A stretch of DNA of 64,000 bases from assembly GCF_002863565.1 (NCBI RefSeq), contig NZ_PGUW01000018.1, positions 79,361-143,360 on the forward strand, written 5' to 3'. Every line of letters starts with the position of its first letter. Positions within the stretch are counted from its first letter, which is position 1. The notes beneath the pieces are model-generated. The model saw nothing but the letters and a program-made list of their open reading frames with translations. It made no database searches and was not told where the DNA came from. Shown here piece by piece: positions 34,369 to 43,184 of this stretch. A program made the translations under genes and the position numbers. This DNA is from Bacillus sp. V5-8f. Lineage in GTDB: Bacteria > Bacillota > Bacilli > Bacillales > DSM-1321.

Positions 34369-35397
34369 TTACTTAAATTTAATACTGTAATAACGCATTG
34401 CTTCTAGGCTACCTTTATATTCAAAAATTCCCTTTTCAATTAATTTCCTAACCCTATATTCCAAAAAGCTGTCACCGATATATTGAAGAATATGTCCATA
34501 AACTTCACCGACTAATCTTGCACACATAAGAAACCCCTTTTTCTTCCCAATCAGCTTCTTAGCTTTTTCAATTATAAAATCATCGTAGTAGTTTTCAGCT
34601 ACAACTTTTATTTCTCCGTTTTCCCATATTCTTAATGTACCGAAATTGTTTGAGAGGTCTAACCACTCTTTTTCAAAATGCTTACGCTCTATGTCTGATA
34701 AAATCTGCTTGTTTTCTTGGCTATATTTATATATGGTTTGTAATTCTTCTTCAATTATTTCACCCGAAAATACGGGTACATACCTCTTAGCATTTTTTTT
34801 ATACAATTCTCTATACAATTTTGCAGTATCAATGATTGAAATATTGATTTTTTGTTCCCGCAACAAATACATTGTAAAAAGAAGAGCTGTATGTTCATGT
34901 GCATTTTCAGATACCCATATGTAAATTGGAACATTTTCTGGAATTGATGATAATTGAGCAATTACTCTCGGAAAACTTTCTTTATAAAATTCAACTTCAT
35001 ATTCATTAGTAAGGTTGTTTTTTAACCAATCGATTCTATCTGTTTGACCCTTTTCGGAATCTAAACTGTATATAGGAGCAATAGAAAAATTATCGTGGAA
35101 AGCAATAATAAACTCTTCTTCAAGTAAGTTTAATTCTTTTAATGGCTGTCTTAAAAATGGGTATCCAAATTGTATATGAACTTTTTTGTAATTACCTTTT
35201 CCAAATGGATCTGGGTCTGTAACTTTTGGATAGAGAATTTCATTAAAGATTTCTTTAAGGTCTTTTGCCAACTCAACTAAAGAATTCTCTTTATCCTCTA
35301 ACAATGCAATCCTATAAAGAATAAATTGCAAGTATGACCTTACTTCCTGTTCTGGCAAGTCCTTTACTTTATTCTTTATATCGTCGAGAATATCCAT
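34369..35397 (-). CDS. DUF1835/DUF3658 domain protein, 342 aa
   Basis: The DUF1835 part (about residues 70-200) contains VHIQFGYPFLRQPLKELNLL, EEFIIAFHDNFSIAPIYSLD and TDRIDWLKNNL. The C-terminal DUF3658-like part contains GTLRIWENGEIKVVAENYYD and GHILQYIGDSFLEYRVRKLI. Both are conserved Bacillus domains of unknown function, soluble and probably cytosolic. The start ATG follows AGGAGTTTTTAG. Monocistronic. Confidence 0.85.
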   Translation of the reverse strand: MDILDDIKNKVKDLPEQEVRSYLQFILYRIALLEDKENSLVELAKDLKEIFNEILYPKVTDPDPFGKGNYKKVHIQFGYPFLRQPLKELNLLEEEFIIAFHDNFSIAPIYSLDSEKGQTDRIDWLKNNLTNEYEVEFYKESFPRVIAQLSSIPENVPIYIWVSENAHEHTALLFTMYLLREQKINISIIDTAKLYRELYKKNAKRYVPVFSGEIIEEELQTIYKYSQENKQILSDIERKHFEKEWLDLSNNFGTLRIWENGEIKVVAENYYDDFIIEKAKKLIGKKKGFLMCARLVGEVYGHILQYIGDSFLEYRVRKLIEKGIFEYKGSLEAMRYYSIKFK

Positions 35398-35499
35398 CTA
35401 AAAACTCCTTCTAAATCAATTAAAAGTATTAATCATAAATAAAAAATGTACTTTTTGAAGATATTTTCTAGCCTGCCCCTCTGTTTACTCGCGTATAAA

Positions 35500-36201
35500 T
35501 CACTTATTTAGTTCAATAATTTCTCGGCATTGCTCAAATCCTGCCTTTGTTTTGCTATATATCGGAAAACAAAGGTCATAATTTCCTGATAAAACGGTTT
35601 CTAAAGAAGGAAAGAAAAAATCCACAAAGAACAAATCCTTAACTGAAAGATTCACCAGAAACTCAAGTGCCTCTTTATCACTGATTTTATATATACCCTT
35701 GTTAGTAGCAAAAATCTTTCTAAAAATGCTCGCTTCCATCCGATTTAAGGAACTTAAAATGAATTTGAATTCTGCTTTGCTTACTGCTTTTTTATTGAAA
35801 TAGACAAATGAATCTTGTTTTTCTACATAATCAATCACAATCCCATTCACTTTTTTATCCATTTCGTAAGTTTCAGAGGATTTTTCATAAATAACTTTTA
35901 GGTTCTTTTCATCAAGCCATTCAATAGAAAAGTCTTTATCTGACCTAAATGTATTTCCCGATTCATTTTGAAAATCGTCATCTTTATCTAAAATGGATAA
36001 TTGAGGTGAAAATCCCGTTGTTGCTCCACAACTTCTTTTGAAAACATAAGCCACATTCTCACCTCTAGGAGAAGGGACTTTTTGTACAATATCATTTCCA
36101 CACATATCTCCAAATAATGTATCCAATACATATTTACCAACCATAAATACAGCAAGGATTGTGATTATTGTTATCAAAATAGGTTTCACTTTATTTTTCA
36201 T
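35500..36201 (-). CDS. Membrane-anchored DUF5412-like protein, 233 aa
   Basis: One N-terminal membrane anchor (residues 6-26) is followed by an outside domain with CGNDIVQKVPSPRGENVAYV and FKRSCGATTGFSPQLSILDK, the phrases of DUF5412. Two Cys in these motifs could form a disulfide. The C-terminal ~100 residues (FNKKAVSKAEFKFILSSLNR onward) are not part of that domain and are unfamiliar. Function unknown. AAGGTGAGTTAA precedes the ATG. Confidence 0.75.
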   Translation of the reverse strand: MKNKVKPILITIITILAVFMVGKYVLDTLFGDMCGNDIVQKVPSPRGENVAYVFKRSCGATTGFSPQLSILDKDDDFQNESGNTFRSDKDFSIEWLDEKNLKVIYEKSSETYEMDKKVNGIVIDYVEKQDSFVYFNKKAVSKAEFKFILSSLNRMEASIFRKIFATNKGIYKISDKEALEFLVNLSVKDLFFVDFFFPSLETVLSGNYDLCFPIYSKTKAGFEQCREIIELNK

Positions 36202-36257
36202 TTAACTCACCTTGATTCTATTTGTATATGAGGTTTTATTTAGCATTCCCAAAAGTC

Positions 36258-36365
36258 CTTCTTGCACTAACCTGCATCCTTTAGTTTAACAAGAAAAAAG
36301 AGCCGCAGATACGACTCTTTGTTTAGCTCTTGCACACGTTAGCTTAAGAGTAATAATTCACAATA
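36258..36365. repeat. Dispersed hairpin repeat, complete copy near 36.3 kb
   Basis: CTTGCACTAAC-CTGCATC-CTTTAGTTTAACAAG, AAAAAAGAGCCGCAGATACG, ACTCTTTG centre, then CTCTTGCACACGTTAGCTTA AGAG. It shares the CTGCATCC subfamily loop with the copy at 28.5 kb. The rest of the gap (36366-36660) holds no gene. Confidence 0.8.
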
Positions 36366-36662
36366 AAAATGATCTTACCCTTGAAGAATCTGACCTGTTG
36401 TAAAGACGAAGAGAAAGAAAATGCACTTAGAAATTAGTACTTTGAAATTTTTTCATTTAAAAATCTTATAATGGCACAGGTTTCACACCATTTTACCATA
36501 TATTCGAATTTTCAATTTAACTTCCGGGTCGCAAAAAGAAAAGAACCGCCGCAGCGATCCTTTGATGTTCTATATGCTGTTTGGTAATACCTGTCACCTG
36601 TGATTATGGTTCGCACTGCTTCGACTACTTTTTAGCTAACTTACCCATTATGGAGACAACAA

Positions 36663-37496
36663 TTACCCAATATCTTCTAGAGCTTGTTGAAGTGTGGCGT
36701 AAGTTTTAATACTCGAAAAATTGATGCCTGAGTTGATAATTCTTGATACTAAATCCGTTCTAATCCCTGTAAACACTGCATTAATCCCTAGCAACCTAAG
36801 AACATCATATATTGTAAAGATTCGAGCCGCAGTTTCGGTATCGATAGAGGCAATGGATGAGAAGTCAATAATAACACATTCAATTTTCAACTCAGTGACT
36901 CTGGGTATGACTCTATTCATAATAAATTCACTTTTTTCTACATCAATATCTCCAATTATCGGAAGAACCGCGATACCATTTTGTATAGGGATTATAGGTG
37001 AAGATAGTTCTGTGATCTTCTGGTCCTGCTTTGCTTTGGTTTCTTTTGTTATTCTCTCTCGCTTAAGAATAGTTTCAGTAATACTTAAATCGAGAAAATA
37101 ACTTAATCTACTGGTAACAGTGATAACTTCCTCAGTAGTTAGTCCATGGTCAATGCATAATTGAGACAAAATTTTTATTAATAGCTGTCTAGTTTCCGCA
37201 TAGGGTTTTATAAGACTCGATAATTCCTCAATATATTGAGCATCTTCCGGTGTTTCCTGTTTGATGAGCCATTCAATGAATCTAGGTTCAACCTCTTCAT
37301 TCGAAAATTTAAGCGTAATCCCTAAAAATTTAAGAAATTCAGCATTAGTATCAATTGATTTATCTATTATTTCTTGTGGTAATGTTATTTCTATCTTACT
37401 CAGATTATAATTAACAATTTCCCTGCTTATTGATTCAGCACTCTTACTTAAAAAATGTGCGAATTCTTCAATTGAATTTACCTTTTCAAAACCCAT
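36663..37496 (-). CDS. RsbR-type stressosome protein (STAS), 277 aa
   Basis: The N-terminal ~150 residues form an all-helical globin-like RsbR_N domain. The STAS domain (about 160-275) has ELSSPIIPIQNGIAVLPIIG and CVIIDFSSIASIDTETAARI. At the positions of the two RsbRA phospho-threonines this paralogue has Ser (LSSP and DFSSI), which could alter its response to the kinase RsbT. Second RsbR-like gene within 5 kb of the V4R-STAS gene, but not in the same operon. AGGAGTAATGCTCT precedes the ATG. Confidence 0.88.
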   Translation of the reverse strand: MGFEKVNSIEEFAHFLSKSAESISREIVNYNLSKIEITLPQEIIDKSIDTNAEFLKFLGITLKFSNEEVEPRFIEWLIKQETPEDAQYIEELSSLIKPYAETRQLLIKILSQLCIDHGLTTEEVITVTSRLSYFLDLSITETILKRERITKETKAKQDQKITELSSPIIPIQNGIAVLPIIGDIDVEKSEFIMNRVIPRVTELKIECVIIDFSSIASIDTETAARIFTIYDVLRLLGINAVFTGIRTDLVSRIINSGINFSSIKTYATLQQALEDIG

Positions 37497-37599
37497 AGAG
37501 CATTACTCCTAAGTGTCTATTTTTTCTTAAGTATATTGGTTGCAAGCACACTTGTCTATCAGCTATAAATAACAGAATAAATCAAAAAAATGTACTTAA

Positions 37600-37692
37600 A
37601 ATATACTGCCCCTTTAGTTGAAGAAGAAAAAGCCTTACTCCTTATTGAAGTAAAGCATCCGTTACTTTAAGTACTTTAATTCACAATCTCAT
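37600..37692. repeat. Dispersed hairpin repeat, copy near 37.6 kb
   Basis: ATATACTGCCCCTTTAGTTG AAGAAGAAAAAG, centre CCTTACTCCTTATTGAAGTA, right box AAGCATCCGTTACTTTAAGT ACTTTAATTCACAATCTCAT. Very close to the copy at 27.95-28.05 kb. Confidence 0.8.
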
Positions 37693-37871
37693 CGGTAGTA
37701 CAAAAACTCTCTTGGTACCGACCACTCCATGGAAAAAGCCAACAGCCATAATAAAATGAGGGAAAAATAAAGCGGATTGAGTCCCCATTTTTTTACTAAA
37801 AGATAGATATGTAGGAAGTGGGTTTTTCGTAAAGGATTCTCACCTTGTTTAAGCTTTAGAGAAGGAATATC

Positions 37872-37897
37872 AAAAAGGCAGCATATTTGCTGCCTTT
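37872..37897 (-). terminator. Terminator of the DUF2642-ArsB operon
   Basis: AAAGGCAGCA-TATT-TGCTGCCTTT, with a T-run on the minus strand, 4 bp past the stop codon of the last operon gene. Confidence 0.88.
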
Positions 37898-37900
37898 AAT

Positions 37901-38569
37901 TCAGGGTAGGTGAACTGTTTTAATATGATGAAGATTTAAATATACAGGTTCCTCCCTTGCCGTAATAAGTTCAATAAAATTATCTTCTAACTTATTAATT
38001 TGTCCAATTAAATTGGAGTTTTCTCCTATATTAATAATAATTAAGCTACCGACCAGTTTTTCCACTTGTACGTCAAAGCTTCTTGCCATTGATAGTTTTG
38101 ATGGATGTACAGGAAGATCCTTGTTACTTAAACCATAAGGAGTTTGATTGTCTGTGTATGGGATAATCCACTTTAAATGAATTAAAGGTATATACATAGT
38201 CTTGTAAACTGGTGAATAGAATTCAAAGTAATTATTCATCACCCTTGTTATATAACCATGTAAAGGCTGGTTACCAGTTACGTATATTTCCGTGAACATC
38301 CCTTTCGTGGATAAAAGAGTTTTTCGTAGTGATAATTCTTCCTCAGCTTCAATTCCAGGTGAGTCTACAGGAAGGGAAATCTCCTCGTTTTCCGTAGTAT
38401 TTACTTTGCAATTTTGAATATGAATTATTGGAACATACACAAAATCCTGTCCATTAAAGATAACCACTACATCAATACCAGTATCAACCAGTGTACCAAA
38501 AAGGAATTTTTTTCCGGAAATTTCTATTTTAATTGTTTTTTCTCTGAGATATTGTAAGATTTTACTCAT
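37901..38569 (-). CDS. Protein with three LSm/DUF2642-like repeats, 222 aa
   Basis: Three similar beta-rich units of about 50 residues are visible. Each has a Gly-x-[LI] turn followed by a hydrophobic strand and a VPIIHIQ-type strand: GTLVDTGIDVVVIFNGQDFV, GYITRVMNNYFEFYSPVYKT and GQINKLEDNFIELITAREEP. Each unit ends with [VI]P[LI]IH[IL] or NLHHIKTV. This is the DUF2642 (LSm-like) pattern found in Bacillus spore-associated proteins. Start ATG at 38569, behind GGAAGGAG. Last gene of the operon, 15 nt after the arsB-like stop. Confidence 0.7.
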   Translation of the reverse strand: MSKILQYLREKTIKIEISGKKFLFGTLVDTGIDVVVIFNGQDFVYVPIIHIQNCKVNTTENEEISLPVDSPGIEAEEELSLRKTLLSTKGMFTEIYVTGNQPLHGYITRVMNNYFEFYSPVYKTMYIPLIHLKWIIPYTDNQTPYGLSNKDLPVHPSKLSMARSFDVQVEKLVGSLIIINIGENSNLIGQINKLEDNFIELITAREEPVYLNLHHIKTVHLP

Positions 38570-38584
38570 AATCATTTCTCCTTC

Positions 38585-39940
38585 CTACATTAATAACCAA
38601 GTGGTCCAAAAATACAGCGAAAATAAACTTATGATTAATCCTATAGGAATTATCAAAAAGGTAACTTTAAGATACTTTCCCCAGGAGATATCGATGGAGT
38701 GTTTCTTCAACATATACATCCAAATTAATGTAGCCAGCGTACCAACAGGCGTTAACAAAGCACCTATATCGCTTCCAATCACGTTAGCAAGATAAGCAAT
38801 TTGTACAAGGTGAGGATCCAATCCCATCTCTGTTATCGACAGAGTCCCTATCATAACTGCAGGAAGATTATTGAATAAATTGGATAGGATAGTTAATAAT
38901 ATGCCCATTATCATGGTAGCGTTGAATGGGCTGTCCATAATTAAGGGTTTTAAATTGCTGACTATATAATCATTCAAGCCAACATTCTTCAAACCATATA
39001 CCAGCACGTACATATTGAAAGCAAATAAAAGAACATGCCAGGGTGTTTTCTTTACAATATCGGTAAGACCAGTTTTGGTTTTATACCATCTGAGAATTAT
39101 CAAAAGGAACGCTCCCACCATACCGATCAATTCCAAGGGAACCCCAAATGGTGTAAGTGCGAAGAAGCTCGCCCGAGTTAAAATGACGATTGCAAAACTC
39201 ATTTTAAACAACTTCCAATCATTATCTTCGGATTGTTGTTTAACATCGAGTGGATGAGTTTGTACATAGCGTGAAAAGGTTTTATCCCATTTTACAGGTA
39301 CACTGGCAATTTTCCTTGGAAGGTCCTTCTTAAAATATAGATAAAGTAATAACCCGATTGTTAAAATCCCTATCATTGAAGGAACAAACATCAAATTGAG
39401 ATAACTATTAAGGCTCAGTCCTACAATTTTTAGTGCAATCAAATTGGAAATATTGCTTACTGCTATTGGGGCACTCGCTGCCGTTGCAATTAGAGCTCCT
39501 GATATTAGAAAGGGGATTTTTTGGTGAGGTTTAATCTTTAGTAACGTTACAATATGAATAATGATAGGTGTTGTGATAAGGATACTTCCATCGTTATTGA
39601 AAAACATTGTCATGAAAAAACATAGGAGATTAGTATAAACGAATAATCTAATCCCTGAACCCTTAGACCGGATGATGATATTTAAAGCAATCCACCTAAA
39701 AAACCCAATGCTCTCAAGTACAATAGACATCATTATGGTGGATAATATGGTTAAAGAAGCACCCCTGATAATATCAAATATATATAAAACATCCATCCAA
39801 GGAACAATGCCTGCAACTAATACAGTCAAGGCACCTATTGTAGTAGGTATCGTTTCATTAATCCCAAATGGTCTCCATAACATGAGAATAATTGTTAAAG
39901 TAAAAATTATTGACATCAAGACAATTTGTGAACTAAGCAT
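38585..39940 (-). CDS. ArsB/NhaD-type ion permease, 451 aa
   Basis: About eleven membrane helices with the ion-transporter family signatures FFNNDGSILITTPIIIHIV and NLFNNLPAVMIGTLSI, plus ANVIGSDIGALLTPVGTLAT. It is homologous to arsenite permease ArsB and Bacillus YwrK. No ArsR, ArsC or ArsA gene is near, so arsenite export is not supported by context; a different anion or Na+/H+ role is equally possible. Its ATG overlaps the stop of the 43-aa gene upstream by 8 nt, implying translational coupling. Confidence 0.85.
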   Translation of the reverse strand: MLSSQIVLMSIIFTLTIILMLWRPFGINETIPTTIGALTVLVAGIVPWMDVLYIFDIIRGASLTILSTIMMSIVLESIGFFRWIALNIIIRSKGSGIRLFVYTNLLCFFMTMFFNNDGSILITTPIIIHIVTLLKIKPHQKIPFLISGALIATAASAPIAVSNISNLIALKIVGLSLNSYLNLMFVPSMIGILTIGLLLYLYFKKDLPRKIASVPVKWDKTFSRYVQTHPLDVKQQSEDNDWKLFKMSFAIVILTRASFFALTPFGVPLELIGMVGAFLLIILRWYKTKTGLTDIVKKTPWHVLLFAFNMYVLVYGLKNVGLNDYIVSNLKPLIMDSPFNATMIMGILLTILSNLFNNLPAVMIGTLSITEMGLDPHLVQIAYLANVIGSDIGALLTPVGTLATLIWMYMLKKHSIDISWGKYLKVTFLIIPIGLIISLFSLYFWTTWLLM

Positions 39941-40064
39941 TTACCTCCGCCACCTTGTTTTTGGATGGTGTAAGTTTTACGGTATCAGGAGTGGTTTGGT
40001 CTTGAGGTTTTACAAAAAAAGAATAGAAGACTCCCCCAATTACAGAAAAAAACAAAATCATCAT
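39933..40064 (-). CDS. Single-TM small protein coupled to the permease, 43 aa
   Basis: ATG at 40064 is 7 nt behind AAGGAGG. The peptide starts MMILFFSVIGGVFYSFFVKP and ends in a polar segment (VKLTPSKNKVAEVNA). One membrane helix. Its last codons contain the permease start (ATGCTTAG overlap). It could be a small regulatory subunit of the permease; no family recognised. Confidence 0.65.
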   Translation of the reverse strand: MMILFFSVIGGVFYSFFVKPQDQTTPDTVKLTPSKNKVAEVNA

Positions 40065-40218
40065 TCCATGTCCTCCTTTCAATTAGCCTTGAATTGTATC
40101 TTAAGGCTTTAACCTTTTTGCCTTCAATTTCCCATGCATTCTTTCAGCAAATTTCATCAATGAATAATATTCGTTTTTTTGTAAGGCATAAACCTGATTT
40201 AAGTTAAAATAACAATGT

Positions 40219-40362
40219 TTATTTAGATTCGTTTTGAATCACAATAAAGTCGCTTTTCACATCAAGTACCATCCCATTATGAACGGTTTTATCATCGGAA
40301 ATAATACTTATATTAAAACCTATCAGTGAATTAAGTGCCTTTTGAAAATTTTGTTTTTTCAT
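40219..40362 (-). CDS. Single-unit LSm/DUF2642-like protein, 47 aa
   Basis: The start ATG at 40362 follows AAGGGGG. An earlier in-frame Met at 40401 has no ribosome site. The peptide contains NSLIGFNISIISDDKTVHNG and VLDVKSDFIVIQNESK, one unit of the same beta pattern that is repeated two and three times in its operon neighbours. Confidence 0.65.
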   Translation of the reverse strand: MKKQNFQKALNSLIGFNISIISDDKTVHNGMVLDVKSDFIVIQNESK

Positions 40363-40418
40363 CTGATGAGTCCCCCTTATTAATTGGCCCAGAAGCGACA
40401 TATCATTTATTAGATATA

Positions 40419-41036
40419 CTATTTTTCTTTTTCTTCTGCTTTATTATTTGTATTGTTTTCCGCTTTTCCATTGTCCTTATTATCTTTATTTTTTTCTGAT
40501 TTTTCATCTTCATTTTGTTTCTCTACTCTTGCCCCGTAACTGATGCTGCGGATATGGAACATTGACAGGAGAATACTTTCTTCGTTTAGTATTAACGTTA
40601 CGAATTCATCATTAATATCATGAAGTACGCCTTGAAGCTTCTCTAGACCGCCTAGGTTAATATTTACCCATTGATTTCTGAGGTCATTAAGTAAGCCCTT
40701 AAAAGTTGCAGCTGTTTTAAAAGTAAAATCTCCGGGAATTTCCAGTTGAAATTGGAACCCCTTCTTTACATTCTCGGTAATACTTTTCATATGGTCGGTT
40801 TTATAGTAGATAACACCTTCTTGCTCAGTTAAAATCGATAAGTGATCATCGTATATGCCTAATAATAATCCTGTCCGAGATTCCGGCCCTCTTCTATCTA
40901 CCTTTAGAACTTTCCCAACCAAATTAGTTAACCATTCCTTATTGATAATGTTGCCCCTTCCTATATAATCTTTTACCCTGTATGTATATGTGTCATGGAA
41001 TGACATTGTTTGTGGTAATTGTCCATCTTCTATCAA
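40419..41036 (-). CDS. Protein with two LSm/DUF2642-like repeats and a charged tail, 205 aa
   Basis: Two units are visible: LVGKVLKVDRRGPESRTGLL with GIYDDHLSILTEQEGVIYYK, and NQWVNINLGGLEKLQGVLHD with INDEFVTLILNEESILLSMF. Each ends in an H-[MI]-[KR]-SI strand (TDHMKSITE, FHIRSISYG). The last ~35 residues are almost only Lys, Glu, Asn and Asp and must be disordered. The TTG at 41036 lacks a clear ribosome site, so the true start is uncertain (ATG ten codons in is another option). First gene of the operon that runs to the permease. Confidence 0.65.
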   Translation of the reverse strand: MIEDGQLPQTMSFHDTYTYRVKDYIGRGNIINKEWLTNLVGKVLKVDRRGPESRTGLLLGIYDDHLSILTEQEGVIYYKTDHMKSITENVKKGFQFQLEIPGDFTFKTAATFKGLLNDLRNQWVNINLGGLEKLQGVLHDINDEFVTLILNEESILLSMFHIRSISYGARVEKQNEDEKSEKNKDNKDNGKAENNTNNKAEEKEK

Positions 41037-41118
41037 TAAGACTGAAATTCATCAAAAATGTGTATATGAACTAACCTCTAGAACTTCCTAAAGTTAAATG
41101 ACTGAAATTACTGATTGA

Positions 41119-41193
41119 ACTGAACATCCAGATGTATCCGGAGCGCAGGTATTTGACTGGCTGAAGGAGAAAAATAAAATAGGAGAATATTAA
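41119..41193 (+). pseudogene. Possible remnant of an IS21-type transposase
   Basis: A 24-codon stretch reads TEHPDVSGAQVFDWLKEKN to TAA. The SGAQVxDWL phrase is typical of IS21 IstA proteins near their N-terminal HTH. No inverted repeats or partner IstB were found. It lies in the 560-bp gap between 41037 and 41597, which otherwise shows nothing. Confidence 0.3.
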
Positions 41194-41597
41194 TAAATTT
41201 GATTGTCATACTAATTGCCATAACTAATCTTGAACTGAAAGGATAATAAATAATAAACAATAATGGTTTCCATGTAACCGTATTGATACTGATTACTAAA
41301 TCCTCGAACGTATCACCCTCCCCTTAAGGCATGTTAATAGTTTGTTCTAATATGTCCTTTATACATAGAAAAAAATGTATGTTTAAAAAATACTAGTACA
41401 AAAAGGAAACATGAATGATATTCTTCTTTTTTTCCAGAATATAATTCCTATAGATAAAAAGGTGATGCACAGGATAATGATCAAAACTTTCTAAATGATT
41501 TGTTAAGATATGTTATGATAATTAAGATTTGTTAACCTCTTAATCTTCGTTGTTAACATTTACTTTAGAATCGAATCTGAAATTTGGGAGGATAACT

Positions 41598-42014
41598 ATG
41601 TACAAGCTGCGAGGCCATCATCTTTTTTGTCTTTTGGGGTATCGTGGAATGGGCTATTCTCAAGAATACGTGGAAAATATGACACGGCTGCATCAAACCT
41701 TGAGAGTCAACCCCTCAACGGGAATTGAAATAGTAAAGGGTCCCGACCATTTATGTGAAAAGTACCCCAACTCAGGTGAATACCACTGCCAAGACGTCCA
41801 TATTTATGAGAGAGATGCCGCTATACTAAAGAAATTAGGGCTCCAAATCGGACAAATTCTATATTGGGAGGATATTGAGGCGAGAATTCGAAAGCATATT
41901 GTTCCCTCTGACATTGAAGGTGTATGTGAATCTTGTTCTTGGAGGAAATATGGGGTATGTGAAGAAGGTGTTCAAGAGATCATTGAAGGGAAGGGCTTAA
42001 GGGAAGTCGAGTAA
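41598..42014 (+). CDS. DUF1284 family protein, 138 aa
   Basis: ATG at 41598 follows GGGAGGATAACT; an ATG 16 codons earlier has no ribosome site. The protein has the DUF1284 marks LRGHHLFCLLGYRGMGYS, a Cys/His set (GPDHLCEKYPN, YHCQDVHIYERD) and the closing CESCSWRKYGVCEEG, suggesting a bound metal or iron-sulfur cluster. Function unknown. Monocistronic. Confidence 0.88.
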   Translation: MYKLRGHHLFCLLGYRGMGYSQEYVENMTRLHQTLRVNPSTGIEIVKGPDHLCEKYPNSGEYHCQDVHIYERDAAILKKLGLQIGQILYWEDIEARIRKHIVPSDIEGVCESCSWRKYGVCEEGVQEIIEGKGLREVE

Positions 42015-42083
42015 TCCTTCCCCCCTTGTTAAAAAAAGTTCCGTTTGTTAGTTAAATAAAGCAAATAATGATTAATCCTATTT

Positions 42084-42650
42084 TTATTCCACTGCCATTG
42101 CCTGTGCTTTCGTTACATGAACGGTTCCAAATGGATGCTGTGGAGGAGCATATATAGAATATAGCTTTAGAGGGATATTCCCTGTATTGGTTACATTATG
42201 CCACGTTCCAGCAGGAACCATAATCGCAAAATCATCATAAACATTGCGCACATAGTTTAAATCATCTTTTCTTTTACCCATTTGAACAACCCCTCGACCT
42301 TGTTCAATCCTTAAGAATTGGTCAACATTCGGGTGAATTTCTAATCCGATATCTTCTCCAACGTTAATACTCATCAATGTAACCTGCAAATGCTTTCCTG
42401 TCCACAAGGCGGTACGATAGGTATTATTCTGCTTTGTTGCCTCATTGATATTAACTACATACGGATTCGATCCATAGTCTTTTAGCTCAATTTGATTTCG
42501 TCCTTCTCCTGATTGATACAAACCCAATCTGTGAGCTTCATCAAGAATAGTCCGGTAATGTGGCTGTCTCACATTATTATACATTTGGAAATCACCATAA
42601 TAGGTATTTCGTGGAGACTGCTCTGGATACTTGAAAGAGGAATAGTCCAT
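42084..42650 (-). CDS. Cupin-domain protein, 188 aa
   Basis: A single cupin fold with both motifs: GEDIGLEIHPNVDQFLRIEQ (His and Glu ligands) and PAGTWHNVTNTG (His). The flanking phrases NPYVVNINEATKQNNTYRTA and YAPPQHPFGTVHVTKAQAM are conserved in Bacillus homologues. It is probably a metal-dependent isomerase- or oxygenase-like protein or storage cupin; the substrate is unknown. Start ATG at 42650 is 9 nt after AAGGGA; several in-frame Met upstream are less well placed. Confidence 0.85.
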   Translation of the reverse strand: MDYSSFKYPEQSPRNTYYGDFQMYNNVRQPHYRTILDEAHRLGLYQSGEGRNQIELKDYGSNPYVVNINEATKQNNTYRTALWTGKHLQVTLMSINVGEDIGLEIHPNVDQFLRIEQGRGVVQMGKRKDDLNYVRNVYDDFAIMVPAGTWHNVTNTGNIPLKLYSIYAPPQHPFGTVHVTKAQAMAVE

Positions 42651-42838
42651 CTTTTTCATTCCCTTCATAGATTTATACAGTATCCTATGCACCAGTTCCA
42701 TTAAAAGCATTTATTTAATTGATAAAAAGACACACTTTTCACTAGGACAAACCCTCTACCCTGTCCGTTCAACTGGTTTGTACACAGTATGTAAATTGCA
42801 AGTTAGCTTTTCCACTAACACACAAAGGAGGAGAATCT

Positions 42839-42964
42839 ATGGGTGAATACGCTAGCGGTGGCTATGGCGGTCCATTTGCTTTTATCCTTGTCATCTTCAT
42901 AATACTGGTAATTATCGGTTGCACAGTTTGCGGCGGTTATTCATTATCATCATTTAAAGCCTGA
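42839..42964 (+). CDS. YjcZ-family small sporulation protein, 41 aa
   Basis: ATG at 42839 follows AAAGGAGGAG. The Gly-rich head (MGEYASGGYGGPFAF) is followed by one membrane helix (ILVIFIILVIIGC), then VCGGYSLSSFKA. Typical YjcZ layout, the third member in this window and about 26 kb from the tandem pair. A terminator follows immediately. Confidence 0.8.
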   Translation: MGEYASGGYGGPFAFILVIFIILVIIGCTVCGGYSLSSFKA

Positions 42965-42993
42965 TAATAGGTTGAACCTATTATCAGACTTTT
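42961..42993 (+). terminator. Terminator of the third YjcZ gene
   Basis: CTGATAATAGG-TTGAA-CCTATTATCAG overlaps the stop codon and is followed by ACTTTTCC. Its stem is almost the same as in the terminator at 16367-16421 (CCTAATAATAGG), which supports common descent of the genes. Confidence 0.8.
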
Positions 42994-43184
42994 CCTACTT
43001 CACAATGATTTCTTGGACCGAAATTGCAGTAGATTTGCGGTTGATAAACAAGTTTCAGTTCATTATTATTCAAGGCTTTACGCAAGCCCAATTTCTAGCT
43101 GTTTCCAGGGATTTTTGTTTATTCCGTTTTTCAAACTTCCAACTGGGTAGAAAGAAAGTGAACATTTTTAAAGGAGGATCTGAT

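Noticed and set aside
22040..37692. Dispersed repeats as a CRISPR array
   Set aside because: Copies are hundreds to thousands of bp apart with genes between them, vary in length, and no cas gene is present.
38585..39940. ArsB-type permease as part of an arsenic resistance operon
   Set aside because: No arsR, arsC or arsA is present, and the operon partners are LSm-like proteins.
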